Shown here piece after piece: positions 47,361 through 61,132 of a DNA stretch of 64,000 bases. Under the pieces are notes generated by a model. The model saw nothing but the letters and a program-made list of their open reading frames with translations. It was not told the origin of the DNA and did no database searches. The stretch comes from Rotaria macrura (lineage: Eukaryota; Rotifera; Eurotatoria; Philodinida; Philodinidae): assembly GCA_900239685.1 (NCBI GenBank), contig OENT01000030.1, positions 248,664 to 312,663 on the forward strand. The letters run 5' to 3'. Both the position numbers and the translations under genes were made by a program. Each line of letters begins with the position of its first letter. Position 1 is the first letter of the stretch.

Positions 47361-50300
47361 TTTCGTAAAAAGAAAGTGTACTTCAAAGTCTTCCCTAAGG
47401 CGAAAGAATTTGATTCCAATTGAATTTCATTCGATGGATTTGGAAGCAACTAAAAATATTCTTTCCTAACTGTGATTATTTTACTATTTATCTAATTTTA
47501 CCTATTCGTATGCATTTATAACTTCCATGAATACAGGGGAAAACAATTTTTTATAATGAAAATTCGTTTAACATGTGTGAATTCTATTAGCGACAAAGAT
47601 TTGAAATAAATGTAGTGGATTTGAACAATAAAAATAAAATAAAATATTTAACATCTGTTCAAAAGCTGTTTGATATATCTTCGTCTAGGACAGAATTTAA
47701 GAAACAATGTTTTGTGATCAAGGTCAACTCACTGATTCTGTTATCTTTGCTTACTCTGAAATACGTTGTATTTCATCTTTTATATGAAATGATCGTTTCT
47801 CAATAATTTCTTTCTTTTGACATTTAGAACAATTCAAGTCATCATATGTACTATAATTTGAGACATAATATAATACTATACGGTTATATATACAGCAAAG
47901 TTTATTAATTCCGTTACAATTTTCATCTTCGTATCTTATACTTCTGAGTTTCATCTTTGCAAGAGTTTATTCGTAATGACCATTTCGAAAAACCTAAACT
48001 GTGATACACACTCACAGTATTCAATCGTGATTTCAATTCGAATGATTATTTAACGCACATGTTGAAGTTTGTTCTAACTACATGTATGTACAAATTCAAT
48101 CAGCAAGATCCTACAGAATAAATCGAATCATTCATCGTCTTTTATCTATTGGTCGAATACTTCCTGTTTTATAGTGTTACTCCTCCTAGCAAGGATTAAA
48201 AACAAAAGGGTATCACTTAGAAATAAGATGTGGATATTGATCGACACATTTTTATTTGCGAAAATTCCTCCTGAGATTCTACTGAATGCTCTCATTACAT
48301 GCAACACGTTATAATTATCTAAATTTCGACAATCAAGCCAAAAGGATAACTATTTTCTTTTTTTTAATCATTTTCGTCAGATTAAATATCAACACATTAT
48401 CTCCGTTACTATTATCAAAATTAAAGATTCCTCATGACATAGATGATTAATTTTGATATATTTAGAACAAAATGATCCAGTAAGAATTCTTTTCTATCAA
48501 TAAATAACCCACTATCATTTAGAAATTGATGCAACGATAAATATGTCAATTACTGTGAAATAAGATCGAATACTGCTTTTACTACCGAACTAAGTGATTG
48601 AAATCAATTTACGACAGCAAATACCCATGTAGTCAACTTTTCATTCGAAACAGATGAAATTCCATTGTCAGAAAAGAGTAATCACATCACATAGCTATCG
48701 ACAAAACTTGCATCAATTCGATTGTCATTTCTCCTCGAGAAATGAATAAGAAAAAAGTGTTTTTGAAATAATTCAACAATTTTTAAACAGCAATATTCTG
48801 ATAAAGATCGGAAAATTTCCGTTTCATGTATTTTTTTATGCAAGTTTCAACGATAAAATAAATTAATATAGCAACATGCGTAACAAAAAGTTTGAGTTAT
48901 TTTCATTTGAATAATTTAGATTATCAAACAAAATATTCGTGATATTAATACTTAATAAACAAATATTTTAGTTCGTAAAATTAAAAAAGATTTAAAATTT
49001 TCACTTTAAATCCCAAGAAAAACAAAATTAGTAATTTGCCTTCATCAAGTAAACTTGAAATCGATAAAGCTATACTGAAATGCATCATTGCAGTGATACA
49101 TACTGCAATATATTTAAAATGATTCTGCAATAATTGTACTTTTTGATTTATTTGAAACTACTGACAGCAAGCTTTCATATCATTGTACACTTTCATTAAG
49201 TATACAATAGATTTGTATTATCATCACATTTTTAACCTTAACCTTTTCAATCCTGAATGATATCTTGTAGATGATACACAGAACGAAAAATAAAAATTTT
49301 GCATTCTGTCATCTTCCCGAATGATATGTATCGTGGTATATGTGTTTGAGAATAGAAGTGAATGTACTTTTCGTTGCGAAAATCGATTTTTTTTCTCACT
49401 GAACTGATGTAATTAGGATTCACGTATATCCGATTGCCTAAAGCAGAACGTATCGGAGAAAAGAAATCAACTTGTTCTTGAATTTGGACAATACGAAAAA
49501 ACATGTCGGAATTGAAGATGTGGTAAGCTGAGACTACGACAAGCGTCTAGTATTTCAGCGCGTATTCGATTGAATCGTAAATAAAAATCTATTCAAATCT
49601 AATGTTTTCTAGTTTCCAAGTTGAATTATTAACTTCAGGCAATGAGTTTCACCCATAAAAAAGCAATCTTAATTATTACTTTAAAAGAATCGATTCTCAA
49701 TCTGAAAAATGATTTTCTCAAAAAACCGATACCAAATAAGTCAATCTGATAGTGCATCGTGCCCATTTGATTGACACTCTGCATCATATCACTAAAATTA
49801 ATCCTGTAATATTTGTTCGAAGGATGTGTGAAAATACTTTTCTTGAATTATACGTATATTATAGACCCGTTTATATGAAGAACAAACTCGCGTTCGATTA
49901 CTAGAAACAACATCTTTTATTTTATTCAACGATTCATTAAAAAGCAGAAATCAATCGGACGGAAATACATTGTTCTTGTCTACTGTCAACGAATGAAACG
50001 TATCTGAAATGCAATAATTTGAACTTTTGAATGAAACTATTCGAACAATGGTGCACTGAGTATTGTCAATCGACGGCATCGATCATTCTTCGTACTACGA
50101 ACAACGGTCTAAATAAATAAATAAAAATAAACATTGCAATGACGATCATATTTAAAGTTGTTGGAAAATATCTTGCGAATATACATTGATTAACATCAGT
50201 TATTTTTATTGAAACTATTACTCAATTCAAAATTTCTTTCAATTTGGTTGAAAAAATATTCACTTGCAATCGATATAATGTCTGAAAGCTGAATACAGTC

Positions 50301-53151
50301 CTACCATAGATGAAAGAATTCATTGTAATTCCAATGTGGATTAGAGTATTTTAAGATAGTTTTCTGAAGTTTCTTTTCGTCAACTACTACTACGTACAAT
50401 TCATTGACAAATATTTAGTTTGATTTAAATGAGGACTTAGATTTGAAATTGAATTTTAACTTCACATATACATACAAGACGTAAGTGAAGTCACCCAGCC
50501 AGGATTTATCCATGACAAATACATTTTGATAGGATTAAGATACAAAATTTCTTTTTTCATTGGTTCAAAAAGAATTATATCACTAAATACTTCACTATTA
50601 AATTCAAACATATCGGGTGGATGATACCCTTCAGAAAAATACTGATGTCTCAAGGAAGATAATAGACACATACACTTACACTAAGGTTAGATGTTACATC
50701 TGTAACATTTATAAAATAGATTGCATAAATCTGACACATGTAGTATAATTAAATTTTCTTCGAACGCTCGGTGTCTATTTTATCAAGTCCATCGTCTGAT
50801 AGATAAAGTTAACTCGTAGAAAAGATAAATGCTCGTTTCGAGAAAGTTTTTGTCCAATTTCAAATATCTCTTCGTACCACTTAACCATGTTCTTAGATTA
50901 AATGGTCATTTTTTTACATTAATTTTAATTATCAAATTTGATAAATACTTGTGTAACTTTTTCACATAGCTCTGTCAATTTACTATAGATCAATATCAAG
51001 TTGCTTCTGGATTGTATAAAAATTCACAAGATCATATACATATGTCTCCAATTTATATTGCGCTATCCACCGACGGCTATCTTTTATTATTACCTATGTT
51101 GCTTTGTCGATTCTCCTCAAGACTGCTTATATTGGATATAGTCAGTGTCTGTTTTGTGTGGAAACATGGTAAAAAATAATTTGTAGAATAATTCAAGTAG
51201 ACATAATATCATTTTAATAATACGCGGAACAAGATTTTAGTATCTATTTTTGTCCTCAAACTTTCAAATGAACATTTACGTCTCAAATGCGAATCTAAGT
51301 GATATAAGAGAGAAATTATCTATTTTTTGCGAATGACTCATCGTATTTACAGATAATGTGCTTGATTATATTATTATTTTTTTAAATAAAACTGTGAATA
51401 AATATAAAAAAATCTGATCGTATGATTCTTCTTCTTTTTCTTCTTCCAAAATTTCATTTATCATTAGACATGAAGAGGTGATCATAAGTTCTATGGTGAA
51501 TTACATGTCTCAAGTCTTGTATTGAATCGAGAATGTTGTATTCACTAAGATACCTATAACAAAAAGCAATAGTTAACCTCTATGTAACTTTCAGAAAGTT
51601 TCTTTTTCAATAGTTTATTCCTTTCGTTAACTGTCATAGAACGTTGTAAGTAAAAAGCTCGACATTTACATATATGTTTTATACTACTGTTAGACCTTAG
51701 TTTAAAAACTACTACAAACTGAGATACTCTCATTGTAAGCTATTGCCAGTATATTCAAAGTACTAGAAAATTAAGTTCTCGATCGAGTTTTGTTTTCTTG
51801 TTGTGATTGTTGAATAGCATACTCTTGAAAATAAAAATCCATTTTTTAAAGCTAACATATTCAAAAACCGATCGACAATGAATCTAAAATGTGAATTTTG
51901 TAAAATCCTTTTCAAATTTAAAAAATGCAACAATGACGTACACGATTCAATGAAATCGAAAGAACAACTACCGAAATTTTGGTTTCAATCCGTTAATAAA
52001 TACTTGCTAATCCAAATACTTCGATCTGAACACATGAGCCATAGTCTTGTTTTTATTATCTGTCAATAAATGATCTGTTCTGTCAGTTTATTGATCCCAT
52101 GATTGAGTAACTGTTACCAGAGAAGTACTTGAACAGATAGATACTGTTTTCGATTATACTGAGTCGATCATTCTCGATAGAATCTATCCGTCGGCATGAT
52201 TGTGCCAAACAGAATTTTCTGATCAATTTAATATAATTCGAAACATCATTGCTAGTTTAATTAATGCATACTCGTCATCTGAAAAATACTGCTAGAAATA
52301 TTAGCTGATTCGTGAACCTACGTCAAAATATTGTAGCAAACGTAATAGCGTTTAATTATGAATTTTGATAAAATTCACGAAATCATTACGGTATCTTTAT
52401 CGTTGACGTACATATAAGTAATTAAGTGATCGGCATAAAATGATGAAGAGTATTATTATTCTTCATAGTTTCAATTAATCAATAGATGTCATTGAATCAA
52501 TAGTTAGATTACTTCTCTCAAATATGATTTGTATTTTTCAAAATTTTGACTACTGAAAATTTCTTGAAAACATTATATTATTCCTACCTTGGATATAGTC
52601 GTTGAATCATTGAGATCAGTACATTGTTCTAAATAGTAATATGAAATATTTCGTTTTCTTTTTTTATATTCTCGCCACAAATCAATATCATAAGCAAATC
52701 ATTCGTTTGCACAATTGTTAAGACTTTCGTATCTTTTTTTCCTATGTTACACCAATATTATCTACACTATAATTCTTTGTTGAAAAAAAAATGTTGTCAA
52801 TATTGATCGACATATTTCCCCAGCATAGCGTTAGAAAAAAAAATGAGTTGAACAAATATGCACACAAACATGCAAGAAATAAACACATATCAAATAGGAA
52901 TCCTACTATGTGTAGGAAACAGTGAAGAAGAAGGCAAAAGCGAGTTAATCAGGAAAAAGTACGACAGAAAAAAAAACATGATGTATATTTGTAAATATAT
53001 AGATAGAGAGATGAATACTCTATAAGTAGGCATATGATCAGTTTAGCATAGCAGCGTGTCAGTCATTCAAGACCTAATTTACCGTCGTGCGATATGTGAA
53101 AGATTAAATCATTCAATGCATGTGAACAATATGTTTCGGCTATAGATTCAG
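47361..53151. other. Long gene-poor stretch
   Basis: Nearly 6 kb of AT-rich sequence to the end of ASH2. Only short frames; no repeat with clear boundaries seen. Confidence 0.45.
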
Positions 53152-56100
53152 TTAACTAAAACAGTTAATAGAAGAAATTTTATTCGTAATAGTTTTTATC
53201 AAGTTAAAATATCGGACCGGTTTCCATGGAACAGGACTATCAGTTGGTGGATGAACAAATGTTGGACCAAAATTAGCAGAAACCTACAACAAATGAATGA
53301 CAAATCATATTTTCATATACGAAGATATGATCAAGTTCTAACTAGTAATATAAATAATGCAATAAATTTGAGGATATTTCTGTAGTAGGATATGAAAGTA
53401 ATTGCATAACGTTATCTCGATCTTAGAAAAAATATTCAGAGAATAACACGGTATTCGAAACAGAACAATCTTAGTCATTTCGATAGAAAAAGGAAGACTT
53501 GCCGTAAATTTTTAATGAAAATTCACATAGAATGTCGATGATCTCAGACTTTCTCTCTTGAATGATGAAAAAATTCGAGTGTCTATCTTGACCATGTGAA
53601 ACTTGATCAATACATATTGTAAGACATTTTACTTATTCAAATAGGAATTCATTACGTTTTTCTTTTATAGAAATTGTCATTCTAATTAAGTTTGTCAAAT
53701 TAACATCTTCATTCGAAACTCGTTATCTACGTGATACAAATATTTTTTGTCAATGAGAATCTCTATTTATTCATTGATCGATTAGAATCACTTGCATCTA
53801 TGATGAACTAATGATTGCAATATGAGATGACTAAATTCGTTGTAAGAAGTCTAGTCGGTCAACAATTGCATAAGAGTGATTAGAGGTATCAATTTATCAA
53901 TTGTTTTGTAGACTTTTTCTCTTGTAAACCATAAATTTCAAGACAATAGAATCTGATTTATTTTGTCAGGAGAAAACGACTCCGAAAAAGTTATCCAAAT
54001 AAATTCTCTGCAACTACAGATCGAGTCAGTCTAGATAATACATCTTTTTACTGCGTCGTATCTGTTAAACACGGGTTATCACAAACGGAACCTTTGAAAA
54101 TCATATGATTTACCGTAGCACCATAATAAATAGATATTGCTGCAAAATAATTTCCTTCGTAGATATTCGTAAAGGCTACACCTTGATTGATACCATTTTT
54201 ATAGAAAATAATCTACGAGAAAAAAAAATTCATGTCGACCATAAAGTTTCTATTTTCCGTTTACTTGGCCTCCATTTGTAGGTTTTAAATTCGCTTCACC
54301 AGTTCGTATATCATCTCGTTCTTCGAAGTAGATATAGCTTTTAAATTTTACTAATGGCTAAAAACAAAGAAAAAATTCAATGAAATGATTTCTTATTATC
54401 TCATTAGTGTTATGATGAACTTCTTGATTTTGTACAACTTAATATTTTGTATTACTGAACCGTTATATTCTATAGTTAAATGGTATTCAAAAATATATTC
54501 ATTACATCAAGTACTTCAATTGATTTCATTAGAAGCCTTCGTATCTATAGAGAACTCAGTTTTTACTAGATAAAATTTCATTGCTAGCTAGAAAAAAAAA
54601 TGTGTGTTTTGCAGAATAGATGAGTTCAGCAAAATTCTTCAACCGTTGCAAAATGAGTCATTGAAAATTCACTAGCAAGTGAAAAATCTCTCAACGTCGT
54701 TTATACTAAACATGATTAGTTTTGAAAAAAAATTTTGAAATCATCTTCCTATAGGTGCATACTCGCTATAATTGATGCTTGCGTCACCTGCAAACGAAGT
54801 CGACGACATGAACTGCAGTTATGATTTCAGAACTCTTCTGATGTCAAATATTTTGATCGAAACTATGTTCGGAAGATAGTCCGTACAAAATTCTTGAATA
54901 ATTATTCACAACAACGAAGATCAATAGTTTTAAGATTTCATGTTCGTATCAAGTATAAAGTCAGCTCTTTGTGTGATCGAGAAGGATCATAACTTTCATT
55001 CAGTGTTCTATAATCGATTTTAGCATGGCAATATCATTTACTCACTAGTTTCTTATATGTTCTTGGTAGCATAACACTTGATGGTGTTGTTTCAGGTAGA
55101 ATAATTAAAAATCCTAGTACATCATTTTCATGGTAACCTTCATTGGAATAATGTAAACCGCATGCTTCATGAAATATTGTTCCTTTTCTTGAACGCCATG
55201 AATAACCAAATTTATCTGTACCGATAGGTGTTTGTAAATTTGCTAAATGCTGTGCCCAACCAATCCGTGCTGCAGTATCTGGAGGCATTGATGTTATTGT
55301 TACTTCATAATACCATGCGCCATGGGAGACAGCTAAAGTAGATAATCATTGAAACAGTTTATTGAACTTGATAAGAACAACTTACAATGTGTTGATCGAA
55401 CAGAACAATAACCTTTTTCACCAGTGACTGTTAAACGATCATCGTTGAGTTTTAATTGTTGTGCTTAATTAAAAATCAAAATTAATAATTTCTCGAATAG
55501 CACAATCAGGTTTACCTCGATCATTTAACGATAATAAGCATTCATTTTCAAGAAATGTTCGATATAAATGGCCTGGAATTGGTTTTCCTATTCATTATTC
55601 AACCATAATTCGATGACAAAAAAAAACATAATTGAGACTTACCAGCCCATACTTCAGTTTCATCAAACTTTTGTCGGAACGGCGAGTGTGGATCTGGTTC
55701 AGCTAGATGATATCTGAATGAAAAAAATTCAAATATTCAACGTGACTCATACAATTTGAATAGATGATCTCAAAAGTTAATGTATTATGTTATACATAAG
55801 TAGAAATTCGTATTTTCATTAGATGTAAACAGAATACACTTCGATTTTAAGATGAACGACTGGACAATGAAATTCTCATTTCAATATTGATGGTATCTGC
55901 TTATAATGATTTAAGTAATAGTTCAGACTTTGCTTCTCTTTTTCAAACACCATATTTTGACATCTGAAACTATTGAAATTCTATGATCATAGAAAAATTT
56001 AAGTTATCACTGAGAATGAACAAAGAAAAGAAAAAACGCAACTGAACAACTTCTATGTTGAGCACATCTAAATTTTGCTAAAAATGAAGAGACAAGATTT

Positions 56101-57947
56101 ATAGAGTGAAGTGTCCATCTAATTTTTCACAGCAGAAAATATTAGCAACTCTATCATTTTGATTATACTCATCGGTAAGAATTTCCAAAGACTGTATATG
56201 AGAGTACATTATGTGTCGAATATCTTCATCTGTTATTCAAAAAAAGAGGATAATATATCGAATCTTGAGTACTTATTGTTTTAAGTCTCATAAATATACA
56301 ATTTACTATTGAAATCATTCGATTTCCAACCGAATATAACATCTCTCTATAATATACAAACCTATATCCTTCTTTATTGAATGGATATTCTGGTGGAAAA
56401 CTTTTTGGTATTAATCTTTCTAATTTTGGTATATCACCACGTCGCTTGGTATTCATTGAGTTTTCGTTAGCTAATTTTCGTTTACTCGTTCGACGTGTTA
56501 CTTCACTATTGGCTAGTGATGTGACACTATTGGCTGATGATGAACCATGAAATGTGCCATTACCAGATTGATTTATTTGTAATGGTGTAATACTTGATGA
56601 TGATAAAATAGAGTTTGTATTCGGAGATTGATCACGAAAAGCATTTGGAATCAGAAGTTCAACATTTTTTTCATTCATCGGACCTATTCTATCAAGACAT
56701 TGTTCACGTAATGCAATCATTAGTTCGCCAGCTATATCCGATGCAACAAACAGATCTTCACGACCCTGAATAATTTGTGAAAAAAAAGAAAGAAAAACAT
56801 TGCTCATAAAAATGTCAGCGAATGTCAATATTACGTAAAAATTATTGATTTCAAAATAAAAAATGTTCGGTATTTATTCACTATGAAATAATACTCTACA
56901 AAATGACAGACAAGACGAAGAATATGGAAAACGAGATGATTCCTCTCGTAATAAAAATCTCAAAAGCGACTCTTTGTTGTGATGTCTGACAGTCGAAATG
57001 TTTTTTTTTTCGTGTTGCTTTCATCGAGTCCTACAAATTCTTAATTCTATTATTCATGCCAAGTCAACGACATATGTCTCTCACATATACTTAGTTGTCT
57101 CAACATATTGAAATAGATGATAATTATGATGGCAAGAAGCAAAAAATTGAAACCGTAGAAAAGAGCTACGAAAACAGTAGCATGTAAATACAGTAGAATT
57201 ACTGTTGCGTCTCTTTGTTTAAGTATAAATCAGTTGAAGAATGATTACAGTTTTAAAAAATATTCCTTTAAAATCATTTAACTCATATAAAGATAAAACC
57301 AGAAATCCTTACCAACGCTTTATAAACTGATGCGTGTAAAGTTGGTTTATTTTTCTTCTGTGAAAAAGTTAATAAATCCCATTTCTCATCAATAAATGGT
57401 AATATTTCCTAAATCAGATTGCAATGAAAAAATATACTAGATCAAAATTAAACATTACACGATCCCTGGAAAAAAATGATTGTGATGATTGTTGAGTTAA
57501 ATTAGCTAATACCGTTGTACATAATTGATTGAACGCTAAAATCAAAGCAAATGCTCGACTTCGTTTGTTTTTCGATTAAAAATACATACTAGCAGTTTTT
57601 TTTATGAATTGTTCTTCAGATTTATTCACTGAACAATCTTTACAAAGAAATTGATAATTTGTCATAAATGGAAGCATCGGTCTAGTAAGAACAAATGAGA
57701 ATATTAAAGGAATTTGAAAAAAAATTCTTTTCTTATTTAATATACCCAGTTGTGACCGAAACACAATCTTGATGGCAAAATCGAAGACAAAAGCAGCATT
57801 GAATTTCTACTCTTGATAAATCCCTCTCAGAACCACTAGAAAATAGATTTGAAAATTCTAGAACATGAACTTCTTTTTTCTAACTATGAATTTTACAAAC
57901 CAATAACAAGTCGGTGGTCTAGTTCCCATGTCACTATTGCTCGGCAT
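53152..57947 (-). CDS. ASH2L: ASH2/ASH2L-type subunit of COMPASS (H3K4 methyltransferase complexes)
   Basis: Thirteen exons read from high to low: 57947-57901, 57835-57746, 57681-57590, 57535-57459, 57408-57313, 56765-56362, 55713-55643, 55587-55516, 55463-55386, 55332-55046, 54357-54265, 54212-54114, 53283-53152. All junctions are GT-AG and in phase, giving 545 residues. Order: atypical zinc finger ([38 protein letters not shown]), winged helix ([21 protein letters not shown]), a Ser/Asn-rich linker with RTSKRKL, then YPFNKEGYR and a SPRY domain ([93 protein letters not shown]). It would act in the nucleus, stimulating MLL/SET1 enzymes. The C terminus ends soon after [11 protein letters not shown], and the DPY30-binding segment of other ASH2 proteins is not seen. 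Introns are 50-65 bp except four of 547-830 bp. Confidence 0.95.
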
Positions 57948-57960
57948 CTGTAAAATAAAC
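57945..57960 (-). promoter_or_regulatory. Splice acceptor directly against the ASH2 start codon
   Basis: The minus strand reads CGTTTATTTTACAG immediately followed by ATG: a good 3' splice site with a pyrimidine tract. It suggests trans-splicing of a leader or a 5'-UTR intron. It could also mean that a further coding exon lies upstream, but none was found. Confidence 0.5.
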
Positions 57961-58300
57961 GAGATCAATGAAAGTGGCTTCAAGTTTAAATAACGAATGA
58001 CAGTTTAAAGTAGCCAATCGAATATATGCAATAATTTGTTGTAGACGCTAGTTGTCACTAGTGTAGGATAGTAGATTATTAGTAAAACATTATATATATA
58101 TATACGTCGTGCTCGAAGTTGTTTCTAAGCAAGACAGATTTACAGTTGGACACAAAAATTATTTATTTCCACATTCTACTAAATGATGACAGCGAGAGTT
58201 ACACAACACTTTAACTTGTTTGCATTTGCATCGATTCTTTTTATAACCCTCTTTAGAATCGAATTTCAACAGTTCTTGGCCATCGGTAACATTTTGAAGT
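57961..58300. other. Upstream flank of ASH2, nothing firm
   Basis: AT-rich, with a short TA run at about 58092-58105. No promoter element can be fixed. Confidence 0.4.
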
Positions 58301-58308
58301 CATGTGCT

Positions 58309-58476
58309 TAGTAGCGGCGCCAGAAATTTTCTTCAGGGTGGGCTGAGCCCACCCAAGACCATATCTGAAGCTGCTGCAAAATATTTTTTCAAGGGCTTTA
58401 GAAAATCTTCAGGGTGGGCTCAACTTCCTCTCGGGTGGGGTGAGCTCACCCCAGCTCACCCCTGGCGCCGCTACTA
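58309..58476. mobile_element. hAT-type MITE with perfect ends and 8-bp target duplication
   Basis: The ends are TAGTAGCGGCGCCAG (58309-58323) and CTGGCGCCGCTACTA (58462-58476), a perfect 15-bp inverted repeat. The flanks are CATGTGCT on both sides (58301-58308 and 58477-58484), an exact 8-bp target-site duplication. Inside are GGGTGGGCT and AGCCCACCC hairpin words and GGGGTGAGCTCACCCC. At 168 bp with no coding capacity it is a non-autonomous element; the 8-bp duplication and the GGCGCCAG ends fit hAT. Open frames across it on both strands are by-products. The perfect ends suggest recent insertion. Confidence 0.88.
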
Positions 58477-58484
58477 CATGTGCT

Positions 58485-59734
58485 CTCTCGTAATGAGTTT
58501 GGTGCGTTATTTGGAACGTCTTGGGCAAACAAGGTTGGTGAACCTGAGGTTTTTGGATATTTGATTGGATGGATACAAAACAGTGACCGAAGTTTAACTT
58601 CGATACCACATACATCTATATACTACATGATGCTGATGTTCATTCGATGCACAGATCATAAGTAAAATATATCATCATTTAAATTGGTTGATTCGATTTA
58701 CCGTAATTTTTTGCACCAAATCAGTTATAGACTTCGCTTTTCTGTCCTTTCTCGATGATTGATGAATAACAGAATGACAATTTTTAAAATCACAAAAATT
58801 AAGATCAAAAATGGTTAGCACTGTTTAAATTTAATTGAAGACACGAGCGTTTTAAAAAAGAAAAATATTTTTGAACTTTCCTTCGTAAAATATTTTATTG
58901 GAAAATCAGCAAAATTATGATACACGTTCATTCTTTCACTGTTTTGTAAATTCAATTTCTTGTCATTTTACGACAACTCTATCAAATGAAACCGATATAA
59001 AAACGCGTGTGTTTTGCTTAACAACATGTCCATTTTTCATTCAAAAAAAAAATTTCAGCTTGTCTTCGTACGAAAATATTTGTCAATTTTTTTGCACACA
59101 AGGCACCCATTCCAATGACAGGTAACACGTTTGAATACGCCGACGTTCGACTGGAGTGTATAAAGTTTTCAGTTATCGAATTGGAGGACAATACGAATAA
59201 GTCGAAATGACTTTTATCCATGAATCTATGTTGAGAAACAGTAAGTCAATTTCTAAAAGCTCATCAGTTTAATATCAAAAGTTCGTCCTTCATAAATAAT
59301 ATAAAAAATAATAGCCTTATTTCAATGTATCCAATCTAAACTTTCTTGCAAAGAGCAACGTTTGTTACTATACATTGACTTTTCTATTAACCACTTTTAT
59401 TAATTCCTTCTCTTTCCATCAACATAGATTCTTCAATAGAAATTGTTTTGACATTTTTGTATTATTCGTCTATGTAATGACTGCTGCTAATTATAACGGA
59501 CTGCGTTCTATTTGATTAATAATCGTCACTTTTGGTTGATTTTCATCTTGATCGAGTCTGCTGATTTTCTAATTTAATTTCCGCACGTTGATATTTGTTC
59601 GACAGCGTATGTATTTTATACTGATGTATGCAAAGGATTGAACAAACTATTGTTTCATTGACTACTACAATGTCAATTTTAGTATGATCTATGAAAAACT
59701 GAAGGGGTAATGACTTCTTTTCATGTATGGAATA
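58485..59734. other. Intergenic, nothing recognised
   Basis: AT-rich DNA between the MITE and the F-box pseudogene; only short frames. Confidence 0.45.
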
Positions 59735-61132
59735 AGTTTTTAAAAAATTGATGTACTCCTTTCATTTTTGGGTGCCAATATAAGATTTGATAATTTAGCA
59801 TATGATACTGTCTATAGACGTTCTATTGAATTCGTTAATATAAGTTTCAATGATGGTAATTATTTTCGACTTGATTTGATCGTTGATCGATTCCGTTTAT
59901 ATGTATTGCTTCGAATTAATCGTTCTATTGAATCGTCTTGCTGTTGAGCCGTTCTCCGTAGAAGGAATGTTCAACGCTGGTAGTTTTTCTCAATCACGAA
60001 AACTTACTCTTTTGAAAATTTATTTCATGTTTCTTTTTTTTTTCTATACTATATTATTGTAGGAGCATCACTTTTCACTGAAATTTTCAAAAACCAGTTT
60101 ACATACCTAATCATTTCAATCGCTAATATTGATTCAACACTATCATTAACTTATTAGAGCACAAATTTGTATGCCTGCATCTTCTCTCTGTTCAGAAATT
60201 TAATAGACTTAGATCTGGTTAATGAAAATAATCGTGCACGATGTCCAAAACTTGTCGTTTATGATTTATCTACAAAAAGAATGTTTCTTATCAGATCTTA
60301 TGAATTTTTCGTATTCATGTGTCTACATTTGACGATTGCTTACGTTTATTTGATGGTCGTCTCAATCATCCTTGTACGTTTCGTGTTAAAATTGCTTAAA
60401 TGCAAGCATCGACCATGACTATGGGCATAACGATTAAGAATTTTGTTCATATTAATCATAAAGATCCACTGTTGAAAATGCCTTTGTCAAAGATTTTTGC
60501 TAATCTGAAATATTTTTCATTAACTTTGATGGACTATTTGAGAGAATATGGTAATCTAGTAGTGCCGCTTCTACGTCGAATGAAGTATGTAGAATAACCG
60601 GAATTCTATTCACTAGTCGATTATCGATCAACGTTCATCAATGCTTTTCATCTTGATCAAGAAGTTCTAGTTCATATGCCATGACTTCAAACGTTTACAT
60701 TCAATATTGTTACTTGTACTCTAGTTGACAAAGAATAAAGTATCAATTAAATTATGTCATTCAACGAACGCTTGTCTGGTGTCATTAGTGAACTTTCATC
60801 AACTATTTCAATTTGAACTTTTTTTTTCGAATTGCTCGTATTTTCCTCTTAGTAAACCATCTAACTTTTTTAAATCCACAATCAAAAAATAAACAATCAG
60901 ATCAATGAAGTACTTAATCTAGATGTCAATAACGTGGAGCAATTATTAGTTGCTACTAATACATACGTGTGTCAAATTTGATTGAACTTAGAATTGACTA
61001 TGAACAATTGGTTGGTTATCGTCATTGAAAAGTTTACGCGTACTAATTGTGTCACACTTCAAGGTTTAGATTTTAACAAATGTATGATTCAGTCAAAAGA
61101 TTTGTATTGTTATTTTCTTTGCTGTCAATAGA
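59735..61132 (+). pseudogene. Decayed F-box/leucine-rich-repeat protein gene of the bdelloid type
   Basis: Reading in shifting frames gives, in order: KIDVLLSFLGANIRFDNL (end of an F-box), VYRRSIEFVNISFNDG, LAVEPFSVEGMF, SRKLTLLKI, LFTEIFKNQF, SLFRNLIDLDLVNENNRARC, FDDCLRLFDGRLNH, LKYFSLTLMDYLREYGNL, VVPLLRRMKYVE, RSTFINAFHLDQEVLVHMP, FFFRIARIFLLVNHLTFL and VEQLLVATNTYVSNLIELR. Together they follow the layout of the large F-box/LRR families of bdelloids. An intron-like gap near 60030-60062 (ending ATTATTGTAG) fits a former intron. Lesions include TAG at 60155-60157, TGA after the early region, and at least five frameshifts. Intact members would bind SKP1 and recruit substrates for ubiquitination. 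Confidence 0.82.

Noticed and set aside
47242-47469. 75-codon frame over the right arm of the foldback
   Set aside because: It lies mainly in the inverted repeat and its flank, and the mirrored arm gives the same sequence in reverse. No protein features.
57682-57764. Extension of the ASH2 zinc-finger exon into an upstream frame starting MFRSQLG
   Set aside because: That frame reads through the 64-bp intron and the wrong frame of exon 2. The spliced frame VEIQCCFC to LPFMTNY fits ASH2.
58304-58665. Overlapping open frames on both strands around the MITE
   Set aside because: They arise from the GC-rich palindromic element; its exact borders show that it is an insertion, not a gene.
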